From Lachnospiraceae bacterium (lineage in GTDB: Bacteria > Bacillota > Clostridia > Lachnospirales > Lachnospiraceae): 46,139 nt of DNA. Every line of letters starts with the position of its first letter. The first letter of the stretch is position 1. The stretch lies in contig JAIKWO010000049.1 in the NCBI GenBank assembly GCA_024684675.1, positions 1 to 46,139 on the forward strand, given 5' to 3'. Of this stretch, positions 7,076 to 15,650 are shown in pieces. Both the position numbers and the translations under genes were made by a program. The notes under the pieces are model-generated. The model searched no databases. It saw only the letters and a program-made list of their open reading frames with translations, and was not told where the DNA came from.

Positions 7076-8464
7076 TTATTCGTAGATAAAATCGTTTTCG
7101 GACACACTTGCCGCATCCAAAACCACGTAATCATATACACTCAGTCCATAGACCGTATTCGGCTTTACGATCGCATACTCATCGTTCTGATACAGGATCT
7201 GAATCTGTTTGAAATCCGCATAACCTTTATTGATGTTGTAAACACCGATTAGCGAATCCCGTTTGCTGATGGCATACTTTTCTTCCGAGTCTGGCTTTAT
7301 TATATAATCTCCGATTGAAAGAAATGTATCATCCAGATAATAGTCCGTGTCGGTCTCGCTGTAGATAGTTGTTTCGATAAACTCAATACTGCGCTCTCCC
7401 TCTTCTGTGAACGCTTCTTTTAAAATACCCTGCTTACCGTTGTTACCGCCTTTTGTGATGTATTCTTTGGGCACCAAAAAGAAGTCCTTCTGCACAATGG
7501 AAGAGTTAGGGATTTTCAGACCTGTTTTTTCATCTGCGGAAAGCTCAATATCAATAAAACGATCTGTGCAGAACGTGATCATGGAATTGTTAAAGGTTAA
7601 TTGAACATAATGACCGTCCGCATTTGAAATCAAATGAATCTGTGCCCATGAAATATTCTGATTCTTTAAAAATTTAACCTTGATATAATCGCCTTCAGCA
7701 AAGTCTTCAATTCGTTCTTCCGGAACGGGGATGACAATCGACCAGTTTTCGCTGAGGCACAGCTTGTATGCATCATCGCCGCGCTCGACAAGCTCATTGC
7801 CGATCAGAGGCTTTTTTTCATAAGCGTCACCGATAAAATCTTCCGCGGTAAGATCGACGGCATCTTTTCCTTCGTAACCGTCCACAGAGTAGACAACTAT
7901 ACCGGTTTTGGCCGCCCGAACGGATTTAAGAAGGCCTTCCGATCCTGTGCCCTTCATAGAATCAATATTTTCAAGAATTTTGTAGTTTGCAAGCTTCAGA
8001 ACAGTCCCACGAACATTGTTCTTAAAATCATACGCGTCATGAAACTGCTTTTCGGAAAATGTATTGGTAAAACCAAGAATCTCGGTCTTAAGCTCCGTCA
8101 AATCCGAATCAGACAGTGAGCTCTCTGACGTGTTCTCACCGGAAAGATTGGAAAACTGACCGGTTTCATCAACCGTATAGACAAGATCACCTACGGCAAC
8201 ACGACCACTCTCTTTGGCATAATAGTTGATATAGCCGGAATCCGTGCTTTTAAAAACCTCTTCCTGTCGAAGCGCGATCCCTTTGTAAACATTGTTTACG
8301 GAAAGAGAGCCGGTTTTAACTTCATATCCCACGATGTGCTTAGATGTAAAATACATATAAACGCAGATCATGATATAGATAAAGATACATCCAAAGATAA
8401 TGATCCCCAGGTTGATATTAATCGGTTTTTTATATTGTCTGATATTGCCTCGTTCTCTTGCCAA
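7076..8464 (-). CDS. HlyD-like membrane-anchored adaptor protein
   Basis: A 462-residue protein with a cytoplasmic basic N-terminus, one transmembrane helix (about residues 18-40) and a large extracellular part. Residues 45-110 resemble the barrel-sandwich (lipoyl/biotinyl-like) fold of HlyD-type adaptors, with VYKGIALRQEEVF and ESGRVAVGDLVY. Two or three beta-rich segments follow, up to the C-terminus. No ABC transporter or efflux pump is nearby, so an export role is doubtful. Its place between a small P-loop protein and sepF suggests an envelope or division-linked function, but this is inference. The start codon is TTG at 8464, with AGAGG 8 bases upstream and no ATG alternative. Confidence 0.75.
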   Translation of the reverse strand: MARERGNIRQYKKPININLGIIIFGCIFIYIMICVYMYFTSKHIVGYEVKTGSLSVNNVYKGIALRQEEVFKSTDSGYINYYAKESGRVAVGDLVYTVDETGQFSNLSGENTSESSLSDSDLTELKTEILGFTNTFSEKQFHDAYDFKNNVRGTVLKLANYKILENIDSMKGTGSEGLLKSVRAAKTGIVVYSVDGYEGKDAVDLTAEDFIGDAYEKKPLIGNELVERGDDAYKLCLSENWSIVIPVPEERIEDFAEGDYIKVKFLKNQNISWAQIHLISNADGHYVQLTFNNSMITFCTDRFIDIELSADEKTGLKIPNSSIVQKDFFLVPKEYITKGGNNGKQGILKEAFTEEGERSIEFIETTIYSETDTDYYLDDTFLSIGDYIIKPDSEEKYAISKRDSLIGVYNINKGYADFKQIQILYQNDEYAIVKPNTVYGLSVYDYVVLDAASVSENDFIYE

Positions 8465-8500
8465 ATAAAGCGCCTCTTTTACCGGTTTTTTACGAGAAAA

Positions 8501-8522
8501 CCTCTGCCGAGAACGGCAGAGG
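8501..8522 (-). terminator. Intrinsic terminator after the P-loop gene
   Basis: A 9-bp perfect stem CCTCTGCCG/CGGCAGAGG with the tetraloop TTCT (minus strand), followed by TTTTCT. It lies between the small P-loop gene and the HlyD-like gene and would reduce read-through into the latter. I saw no clear promoter between it and the TTG start of the HlyD-like gene, so partial read-through is likely. Confidence 0.75.
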
Positions 8523-8549
8523 CCTTAATCCTTCAAAATAGATTTACGA

Positions 8550-8969
8550 TTAAAGTGCTAATATAATCTTATCTTTCAGTTCTTCAGGGAAATCCGCCTG
8601 ATCGATGGAGATGTTGATCGTGAAAGAAATATTATATTTGTCACTGATCTTTTCCAATTTTTTGATCGTCGGAACGATATCTTTGCCTTCCAGGCAGGAG
8701 TTAATTAAAAAGTTATCGAGATACATACCCTCAAGATCGTGATCTTGAGAAATGATACCACTTATAAAACCTACAAATTCGTCGGAATTGTCCAGCAAAT
8801 ATTCCGAAACATTGATCAGACGAATTCTGTTATTCAGTTCAAACATGTTCTTGGCATTCTTGTCAAGATATACAAGATTTCCTGTAGCTGTTTTTACAGC
8901 TTCATTTACTTTTTCAAGTAAATGTTTGGTTTTGCCTTTGCCCTTTTTGCCTACTATAAATTGCACCAT
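8550..8969 (-). CDS. Small P-loop ATPase-like protein of unknown function
   Basis: A 139-residue soluble protein. The N-terminus is a strand plus Walker A: MVQFIVGKKGKGKT, fitting GxxxxGKT with Lys13-Thr14. A Walker B-like segment GMYLDNF is near residue 80. The C-terminal half is alternating helix and strand, suggesting a minimal ASCE-type NTPase core. Related proteins are often labelled twitching motility protein PilT on the P-loop alone, but it lacks the PilT N-terminal and Asp/His boxes and is far too short. AGGAGG lies 8 bases before the ATG, behind its own promoter. It neighbours the HlyD-like protein and sepF. The function is unknown. Confidence 0.75.
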   Translation of the reverse strand: MVQFIVGKKGKGKTKHLLEKVNEAVKTATGNLVYLDKNAKNMFELNNRIRLINVSEYLLDNSDEFVGFISGIISQDHDLEGMYLDNFLINSCLEGKDIVPTIKKLEKISDKYNISFTINISIDQADFPEELKDKIILAL

Positions 8970-9003
8970 TGGAAACCCCTCCTAGATCTTACTTGATAAG
9001 AAT

Positions 9004-9032
9004 ATTATAAAAGAACCGCTATGAAAACACAA
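9004..9032 (-). promoter_or_regulatory. Promoter of the small P-loop gene
   Basis: Minus-strand TTGTGT (9027-9032) and TATAAT (9004-9009) with a 17-base spacer, 35 bases upstream of the P-loop gene start and directly after the end of the 30-gene run. The -10 is perfect; the -35 matches TTGACA at 4 of 6 bases. Confidence 0.6.
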
Positions 9033-9036
9033 CCTT

Positions 9037-10029
9037 TTATTTACTGATTTCAGAGAGCAAATCCGTCATTTCTTCATACAATATCTGCCGTTCATCGCAC
9101 CTTAAAATCACGGAAATATATGAAGTTCCGGAATTATCTTTTGATAAAAGGATCAGACAATTTCCGGCCGCATTCGTTGTTCCGGTCTTCCCGCCTATCA
9201 CGGTTACGTTTTCCGGTGGATTGTAATTTCCGGCAAGGTATTGATTCGTTGTGTGAAAATTAAATGTCTTTTCCTTTCCGGCTCTGTCATGATAGGTCGT
9301 CGCATATTCTTCAGAGCGGATGATCTCCGTGAAAAGCTCGTACTTCATCGCTTCATTAAAGATCAGATAAAGATCGTATGCCGTGACATAGTGCGCTTCA
9401 TCCTGCAGCCCGTGCGGATTTTGGAACTGGCAGTTCGTTGCGCCGAGAGCTGCCGCTTCTTTGTTCATTAATGCGGCAAAATCTGTCACACTGCCCGCGA
9501 TCTGTTCGGCAATCGCGACGCCGGCATCATTTGCGGAATACATTAAGAGCGCATGAAGTGCCTGATTTAATGTAAGCGTATCGCCTTGTTTTAATCCGCA
9601 AAGCTGTGCGCCGGATTCCGTTATGCCTGCCGCATTGCCGGATACCGTTATCAGATCTTCCGGATTCCCGTATTTTAAAGCGACCAGAGCTGTCATTACT
9701 TTTGTAAGACTTGCCGGATAAAGTCGTTCATGTACATTTTTTGCATAGATCACATTGGCATTCTTTAAGTCAAACAGTGCAGCGGCGGCAGATCTTGAAG
9801 TGTCTACATCTGTTCCGGCCGTAATATCTTTGTCGGTAACGCAAAGATTCTCAGCAAAAGAATGCGCAAATAAAGCCATTCCGTCATCTGCAACAGATAC
9901 GACACCGGATCCGTGATAAGGATCAAATGCCAATTCATATTCAGTTTTACCACATCCGGTATTCACTAATACCATGAAAAGGATTCCTGTCATAAGGAAC
10001 CCTTTTCTGAGTTTACTTATACATTTCAC
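9037..10029 (-). CDS. D-alanyl-D-alanine carboxypeptidase, lipoprotein (S11, PBP5 family)
   Basis: A 330-residue extracellular penicillin-binding protein that trims the terminal D-Ala of peptidoglycan stem peptides. The active-site motifs are intact: SLTK (in YPASLTKVM), SAN (in LMYSANDAG) and KTGTT. The N-terminus has basic residues, a hydrophobic core and a lipobox LVNTGC, so the mature protein should be a lipoprotein cut by LspA. I prefer the GTG at 10029, which gives this full signal peptide ([11 protein letters not shown]...); an internal ATG at 9993 would lack the basic n-region. The GTG start overlaps mgsA by 17 bases. It closes the elongasome block, so it is probably co-expressed with RodA and PBP2. 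Confidence 0.9.
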   Translation of the reverse strand: MKCISKLRKGFLMTGILFMVLVNTGCGKTEYELAFDPYHGSGVVSVADDGMALFAHSFAENLCVTDKDITAGTDVDTSRSAAAALFDLKNANVIYAKNVHERLYPASLTKVMTALVALKYGNPEDLITVSGNAAGITESGAQLCGLKQGDTLTLNQALHALLMYSANDAGVAIAEQIAGSVTDFAALMNKEAAALGATNCQFQNPHGLQDEAHYVTAYDLYLIFNEAMKYELFTEIIRSEEYATTYHDRAGKEKTFNFHTTNQYLAGNYNPPENVTVIGGKTGTTNAAGNCLILLSKDNSGTSYISVILRCDERQILYEEMTDLLSEISK

Positions 10030-10408
10030 GCCACTCCATGTCCCCTCTGTCAAGTGACTTCACAAGAAGCTCCGCTGATGCCAGGTTCGTGGCAAGCGGA
10101 ATATTATGCACGTCGCATAAACGGAAAATGTTGCCCACATCGGGTTCATGTGATTTGGGTGTTAGCGGATCCCGCAGAAAGATCACAAGGTCGATCTGGT
10201 TGTGTTCGATCTGCGCGCCGATCTGCTGCTCTCCGCCTAAGTGTCCGGCTAAGAATTTGTGAACGGTCAGATTGGTTACCTCTTCGATCAAACGTCCGGT
10301 CGTGCCGGTCGCATATAATTCATTTTTGGCGAGGATACCGCGATATGCAATACAGAAATTCTGCATCAGGATCTTTTTGGTATCATGCGCAATCAATGCG
10401 ATATTCAT
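10013..10408 (-). CDS. mgsA: Methylglyoxal synthase with Glu at the catalytic Asp position
   Basis: A 131-residue enzyme of the MGS-like fold that converts dihydroxyacetone phosphate to methylglyoxal and phosphate, relieving phosphate limitation in glycolysis. The family blocks are [28 protein letters not shown] and [11 protein letters not shown]. One difference stands out: the GGDQQ block reads GGEQQ here (Glu60, codon GAG), replacing Asp71 of the E. coli enzyme, the proposed catalytic base. The equivalents of His98, Asp91 and Asp101 are kept. The start at 10408 overlaps the rodA stop as ATGA. Placement after rodA is common in Lachnospiraceae. Activity is not certain. Confidence 0.92.
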   Translation of the reverse strand: MNIALIAHDTKKILMQNFCIAYRGILAKNELYATGTTGRLIEEVTNLTVHKFLAGHLGGEQQIGAQIEHNQIDLVIFLRDPLTPKSHEPDVGNIFRLCDVHNIPLATNLASAELLVKSLDRGDMEWREMYK

Positions 10409-11538
10409 GAAAAACCCCCATTTTGTTTTGTATTTAAATTCTTTCCCTGCAACCTTACATTCAACACAAAACCCATTCCGATAAACAGACTGACAAGCGA
10501 CGTCAGCCCGGCACTGACAAACGGAAGCGGAATACCCGTATTGGGCATCAGGCTGGTTGCAACGGCAATATTCATAAAGCTTTGGAAGCCGATGATTGCG
10601 GCCATACCGCCGCATATAATCATTCCCGCCGTATCCTTCGATCTTCGACCGATGGAAAGGCATTCAAGTGCGATTAAAAACAATAGTACGATTACGGTAC
10701 AAGAGCCGATAAAGCCCATCTCTTCACCGACGATCGCAAAAATGAAGTCTGTCTGCGGCTCTGAGATAAAGTTTCCGTTCTTCACAGAACCGATAATGTT
10801 ATTGTTAAGACCCTTGCCCCACAACTGTCCCGAGCCGATCGCCATGACTGAATTGGCCTGCTGGTAACCTTCTGTATTGACATAATCCGACGGGTGAAGC
10901 CATGCCAGAATTCTGGTTTGCTGATAATCCTTAATCAGGTTCTGGTCGGGCCTAAGTACCAGCATCAGGAATATGATAATACCGGGAACAATGAGAGCAA
11001 GTACACCGAAAATGATTTTGAAACTAAGCCCACCGATATAAAGCATTACGCAGAAAATGATGACAAGTATAATACTGGTGGACAGATCAGGCTGATGATA
11101 TACCAGAAATAATGGTGGAATATACAGACCGATCATTCTGAAAAGTGTACGAAAAGAATTCAATTTTTCCTTTTGTTTCATAATAAACTGTGCATAAAAC
11201 AAAATCAATAATATTTTTGCAAGCTCAGAGGGCTGAAATGTGATTCCAAAGAATGAAAACCAACGTTGCGCGCCGCCTGCTCTGTTTCCCATAAATTCGA
11301 CCAGAATGAGCAAAAATAAATTGCCAAAATAGAATAACCAGTAAAATTTTAAAAGTTGTGTATAATCAAACAATGAAATAATGATCATCAGAAACAACCC
11401 AGCCACAAGGCCGAGGATCTGTTTGTCCTGAATACTGCTTTGCGCACTTCCGATGGCCAGAATGCCAAGAACGGAAATCGCGATCAACATGATGACCAAT
11501 TTAAAATCAAAATCTTTTAAACGATAACGCTTCAGCAT
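10405..11538 (-). CDS. rodA: Rod-shape SEDS glycosyltransferase RodA
   Basis: A 377-residue polytopic membrane protein with about 10 helices. It is a SEDS peptidoglycan polymerase that works with a class B PBP to extend the side wall. The conserved large loop, containing [20 protein letters not shown] and a GKGLNNN block, and the FVSAGLTSL segment near the C-terminus, identify the FtsW/RodA/SpoVE family. I name it RodA, not FtsW, because it follows mreBCD, PBP2 and minC. GGAG lies 7 bases before the ATG at 11538. It overlaps mgsA by 4 bases. Confidence 0.92.
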   Translation of the reverse strand: MLKRYRLKDFDFKLVIMLIAISVLGILAIGSAQSSIQDKQILGLVAGLFLMIIISLFDYTQLLKFYWLFYFGNLFLLILVEFMGNRAGGAQRWFSFFGITFQPSELAKILLILFYAQFIMKQKEKLNSFRTLFRMIGLYIPPLFLVYHQPDLSTSIILVIIFCVMLYIGGLSFKIIFGVLALIVPGIIIFLMLVLRPDQNLIKDYQQTRILAWLHPSDYVNTEGYQQANSVMAIGSGQLWGKGLNNNIIGSVKNGNFISEPQTDFIFAIVGEEMGFIGSCTVIVLLFLIALECLSIGRRSKDTAGMIICGGMAAIIGFQSFMNIAVATSLMPNTGIPLPFVSAGLTSLVSLFIGMGFVLNVRLQGKNLNTKQNGGFS

Positions 11539-11555
11539 GTTTTACTCCATTTTCG

Positions 11556-12233
11556 CTAGATCCGGAAAGGAAGCTTCTCCCAAATCTCCTTGCTGATCTC
11601 TTTTGATACAACCGCACTGTTCTCAATATAAGCGATATGCGGGATCGTTTTAGAAAGGATCGGCCATTTGCTTTTCTTTTCCTGCTCGTACTGATAACGT
11701 CCGATCGCAAGTAATTGCGGAGACAGGTCGTTTGCAATCACAAAACGATCTTCGCGCCAGTCACATCCGGCATATGCTTCACCGTACAGGCCGCCGAGCA
11801 CAATGATGCTTCCCTTCGCTTCTACCGTACAATCCGGGTACACATCGCCCAGGATCAGTACGCCTTTTTCCCATTTATGATGAGATCTATCGGTTATATT
11901 TCCCATATGCACCACGCAGGTGTTGTAGGCTTCCGACAACGTCATTTCGAGGGAACGTGCATATATCCTATTCTCTTCATAATCCTTCTCAATTACGCAA
12001 ATCGGCGTAATATCGGATACTTCTCGGATCAGATTGACAAGTTTAAGCTCTTCTTCAGTCGTAAGCATTCTTCCGTTAAAAGAAAGCGCTACCTTTGCGT
12101 CTTTGAAGAACGCGGCACATTCACTGAATTTTTGCCTGATCTCTTCACAAAGTGTTTCAAAAGAAACAGACGGGTCAAGTCCGATTGAAATTCCGTTCGG
12201 AAGGCTTTTGATCACTACATGTTGTTTTATCAT
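11556..12233 (-). CDS. minC: MinC-like septum-site protein without adjacent MinD/MinE
   Basis: A 225-residue protein with a MinC-like N-terminal domain (1-100) and the C-terminal beta-helix domain (about 104-180), seen in VLILGDVYPDCTVEAKG and IIVLGGLYGEAYAG. MinC blocks FtsZ assembly away from midcell and is brought to the membrane by MinD. Two motifs are altered. The RSGQ motif that contacts MinD is represented only by DRSHH (115-119), and the usual LRG of the LRGxxxAG turn is LYG. About 45 residues extend past the beta-helix. minD and minE, normally directly downstream, are absent: rodA follows after 17 bases. AGGA lies 8 bases before the ATG. It may act differently from canonical MinC. 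Confidence 0.85.
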   Translation of the reverse strand: MIKQHVVIKSLPNGISIGLDPSVSFETLCEEIRQKFSECAAFFKDAKVALSFNGRMLTTEEELKLVNLIREVSDITPICVIEKDYEENRIYARSLEMTLSEAYNTCVVHMGNITDRSHHKWEKGVLILGDVYPDCTVEAKGSIIVLGGLYGEAYAGCDWREDRFVIANDLSPQLLAIGRYQYEQEKKSKWPILSKTIPHIAYIENSAVVSKEISKEIWEKLPFRI

Positions 12234-12257
12234 TTGCTTAGTCCTATCAAATCCGGG

Positions 12258-15128
12258 TCAGTCACCCGTAGTTGCGGTTGCATCAGGTCTGATCGCTCCA
12301 CCTGAAAGGATGGATTCTTCTTCATCAGGATCAAAATAGTAACGAAGAACATCTCTGGAAATCTCAGCGGCATAATCGGATGCATATCCAAAAGCAACAC
12401 GCGTTGCAATGGATACCTGCGGGTCGTTGTAAGGCGCATATCCGACAAAAAGCGCATGGTTCGGACGATTTTTGTTCTCCTGCGCCGTTCCTGTCTTGCC
12501 CGCCACAGCAACCGGCATATTCTCGTAGTACGCTTTATTCTCTACAACGCGTCGCATACCGCTATGGATCGCATACCACTCTCTTTCTGGCAGATCAATG
12601 TGATTACGAACCTCCGGCGTATACTGAACCAGCAGATTCCCGTTATGATCCGTTAATTTGTCGAGAAGACTCAGTTTAAAACATGTTCCGCTGTTAGCAA
12701 CACATGTGACATAGCGTGCAAGGCCAACCGTTGTATAGTTATGCGTACCCTGACCGATTGCGGAACGAACGGCATCAAAATCGGATACTTCAGGCTCTGA
12801 TTCAACGATCTCGATTCCGGATGTTTCTGATAAGCCAAACAGTGAAGCATATTCTCTGATACGGTCGAGACCTCTGTCGGAATTGTATACACCGGTTCCT
12901 TCCGAACCAAGTCTGTAGCCGACTTCATAGAAGAAATAGTTGCACGAATTCTGAATCGCACCTGCTACGTCAAGCGGTCCGTGTGTCCCTTTGCTTGCAA
13001 TCCAGCATTTGGGGAACGGAGAGATTTTTTCAAAGATTCCTTCACATGTAATGTGTTCATTAACACCGATCACGCCATCTTCCATTCCGGCAACGGAGGA
13101 AACCATCTTAAAGGTTGAACCAGGAGCACTCTTTTGCTGCGTTGCATAGTTCCACATCGGTTTGGACAGATCTGTTTGCAGCTGATTGTAATAATCGGCA
13201 TCGATTGAGTTGGCCAATCTGTTCGTATCGTATCCGGGATACGTTACAAGTGCGCGAACCTCGCCGGTGTTGACATCGGTGACAACACATGAACCGGAAC
13301 AAGGATCCATGGCAAGCTGCGCCGGCGTGATATCAAGGTTTTCAATTCGCTCAAGCATAAACTGAAATGCGGAAATCTTGCCGGTTGTAAACTCACGCTC
13401 ATCCGCTTCCGAGATCTCCACGATCCCCTGCTCTAATAGGATGCTGCAGATCTGTCTGCCTGTCAGCTCATCATTGTTGATCATATAACGGTAAACACGC
13501 TTGGAAAACTCACTGTTATTGTCAAGGTTTTCAAAGATCACATCGATAAGGCGCGTATAGATCTCATCCGACGATGCATATTTACTATCCAGTCCGACTT
13601 TTGTAACATCGATCCAGTTCTGTGCAATGGCATAATTCAGATATTCCGCCATACTGATCGTTTCTTCGGTCTTCCATGCAATATACATATCATCATTCAC
13701 ATCGATCGCCGCGTCCTGAAGAATCCCGACCGAGGAGGAAGACAACATATTTACAATAAAGCTTTCATATACCTTGTATTCTTCCGGCAATGACAGATAG
13801 GGTGTCTTTTTTGCTTCCATTTCTTCACGAAGGTGTGCAAAAACGGTTGCCTTTTTGTTCTGATAATTTAAATACACCTGGTGTTCTGTTGTACTGTCTT
13901 TTGCTCTTTCAAAATGTGTTACATCAATAACATTATTGTTAATAAGCGCATTGTAAACATCATAGATCGGTATGATGATATTGGCGGAATTTCCGTTTCC
14001 GTTAAACTCCCTAATATTACTCAACTTGGAAACCAGTATTCCGGCGATCTTCTTTTCCAGAATGTTGTAAACGGCCTTTTGCAGATTTTTGTCGATGGTC
14101 AGATACAGATCATTTCCGGCAACGGGTTCTTTTCGATCCGTGATCTCGATTACTTTTCCGAGATTATCAACGTACATGATCTCAGACCCTTTTTTGCCCT
14201 GCAGTTCATGTTCCATAACCTGCTCGATGCCGGCTTTTCCGACCATATCGGTTGCGGCATACTTTTTATTATCATTTGAAAGCGTGATCAGCTCATCCTG
14301 TGAGATCTTACCGGTATAGCCGAGAATATGCGCAAAATAGACACTGTCTACGTATTGACGCACCGTATCCTCCGCAATAGAAACGCCTTCCAGCAGATCC
14401 GTGTTTTCCATGACGACTGCAACCGTTTTCTCATTCACATTGGATGCAACCGTCGTCGCAATATACTTCTGATATCCGTTCAGGCTCATCGCATAGCGGA
14501 TATTGATCATCTTTAAAAGCTGTTCTCTTGTATACCCCATTCCGGGTACAAAAGAATCATTGTCATCAGGATTCTTATAGTCACCGATCTCATATTTTCT
14601 GGTGCCTGCAAGATATTCAATCACTTCCTGAGGTGTAGCCGTCTTCTGCGAGTATGTCAGTTTGTCGGTTGAATCATATCCGTAAACATCCGCAAGAAAG
14701 CGCAGTTTCGCTTTATCTTCAACGTTAAACTGATAATTGCCGTCTTTATCAAGAATGATATTGAAATCCCGAATAATATGATCGCCGTTCTGTTCGATGA
14801 TCTCGATCAGCTTTTTGATCGTTGTATTCAATTTTTCGTTTTTTTCGCTGCCGGATTCATAAACGTCTTCAATCGTCACATTGTATGCAAGCTCGTTGTA
14901 GGCAAGAAGCTCGCCGTAACGATCGTAGATATTTCCACGCGTGCAAGCAATAGAACGTTCCTTTCGGATCTTCAGTTTGAAGTTGTTCATATAGTTTTCG
15001 CCGTTTACGATCTGCAAATCAAAGATCCTGTAAACAAGCGTCCCGCCAAGTCCGACAAAAATGACGAATAGTAAAAAGAGGCGGGAAGAAACCATATTGA
15101 CGATCCGGTCCTTCAAATCATGAAACAA
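12258..15128 (-). CDS. mrdA: Penicillin-binding protein 2, elongasome transpeptidase, with a large insertion
   Basis: A class B PBP of about 956 residues that cross-links peptidoglycan with RodA. One membrane anchor (SSRLFLLFVIFVGLGGTLVY, about 14-33) is followed by the pedestal domain with RGNIYDRYGELLAYN. The transpeptidase motifs are STFK (about 672), SCN (about 727) and KTGTA (about 876). The family is normally 600-700 residues. The excess is a roughly 250-residue, charged, mostly helical insertion between LTIDKNLQ (about 344) and GSCVVTDVNTGEV (about 614). No ATG is suitable. I chose TTG at 15128, which follows GGAG/GAGG and puts the anchor at the usual place; GTG at 15152 is the alternative. 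It overlaps mreD. Confidence 0.92.
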   Translation of the reverse strand: MFHDLKDRIVNMVSSRLFLLFVIFVGLGGTLVYRIFDLQIVNGENYMNNFKLKIRKERSIACTRGNIYDRYGELLAYNELAYNVTIEDVYESGSEKNEKLNTTIKKLIEIIEQNGDHIIRDFNIILDKDGNYQFNVEDKAKLRFLADVYGYDSTDKLTYSQKTATPQEVIEYLAGTRKYEIGDYKNPDDNDSFVPGMGYTREQLLKMINIRYAMSLNGYQKYIATTVASNVNEKTVAVVMENTDLLEGVSIAEDTVRQYVDSVYFAHILGYTGKISQDELITLSNDNKKYAATDMVGKAGIEQVMEHELQGKKGSEIMYVDNLGKVIEITDRKEPVAGNDLYLTIDKNLQKAVYNILEKKIAGILVSKLSNIREFNGNGNSANIIIPIYDVYNALINNNVIDVTHFERAKDSTTEHQVYLNYQNKKATVFAHLREEMEAKKTPYLSLPEEYKVYESFIVNMLSSSSVGILQDAAIDVNDDMYIAWKTEETISMAEYLNYAIAQNWIDVTKVGLDSKYASSDEIYTRLIDVIFENLDNNSEFSKRVYRYMINNDELTGRQICSILLEQGIVEISEADEREFTTGKISAFQFMLERIENLDITPAQLAMDPCSGSCVVTDVNTGEVRALVTYPGYDTNRLANSIDADYYNQLQTDLSKPMWNYATQQKSAPGSTFKMVSSVAGMEDGVIGVNEHITCEGIFEKISPFPKCWIASKGTHGPLDVAGAIQNSCNYFFYEVGYRLGSEGTGVYNSDRGLDRIREYASLFGLSETSGIEIVESEPEVSDFDAVRSAIGQGTHNYTTVGLARYVTCVANSGTCFKLSLLDKLTDHNGNLLVQYTPEVRNHIDLPEREWYAIHSGMRRVVENKAYYENMPVAVAGKTGTAQENKNRPNHALFVGYAPYNDPQVSIATRVAFGYASDYAAEISRDVLRYYFDPDEEESILSGGAIRPDATATTGD

Positions 15129-15639
15129 ATTTCCTCGCGCTCCTTTTCTCACTCTCTTCCAAACGGTTATTAAGTCGCAAAATGATCGGATACAGGATCA
15201 ACGCAACAATAATCGTATAGATCACTTCGGGTATGATGATGTGATAAAAATAGTATCCGAAGTGAAAACGTCCCCGCAAAAGAAATTGAAGGGCATACGT
15301 AACAATACTGTAAAAAATGTCACTAAGGGCAATCAAACAAAGCGGCAGCTTAACGTCTTCCGGGAAAAAGACTTTACGAAAGCTGCCATTGATAAAACCG
15401 ATATACATATAGACAAGCGCATTGAAACCGATTACGCTTCCATAAAAAATATCCAGCAAAAGTCCGCAGAAAAAGCCGACCAACAGGCCGTTCTTCCGCC
15501 CACACATAAAACCGAAGCTGGATGTCAGTATAATCAAAAGGTTCGGGACGATCTCATTGAATGCCAATGCGTGAAAAACGCATGTCTGAAGCAGAAAGCA
15601 TCCAAGAACCAAAAGCCCCGCTGTCAGAAAACGCCTCAT
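15118..15639 (-). CDS. mreD: Rod shape-determining protein MreD
   Basis: A 173-residue membrane protein with five to six hydrophobic helices, including LIILTSSFGFMCGRKNGLLV and a conserved GLLLDIFYGSVIG block typical of MreD. It acts in the elongasome with MreC, RodA and PBP2. AGGA is 9 bases before the ATG at 15639. It follows mreC by 11 bases and its end overlaps the start of the PBP2 gene, so the set is one translational unit. Confidence 0.92.
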   Translation of the reverse strand: MRRFLTAGLLVLGCFLLQTCVFHALAFNEIVPNLLIILTSSFGFMCGRKNGLLVGFFCGLLLDIFYGSVIGFNALVYMYIGFINGSFRKVFFPEDVKLPLCLIALSDIFYSIVTYALQFLLRGRFHFGYYFYHIIIPEVIYTIIVALILYPIILRLNNRLEESEKRSARKFVS

Positions 15640-15650
15640 AATTGAATATC

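Noticed and set aside
10409-10663. 85-residue upstream extension of methylglyoxal synthase
   Set aside because: It lies out of frame within the rodA coding sequence. MgsA starts at MNIALIAHD with a GGGGG binding site.
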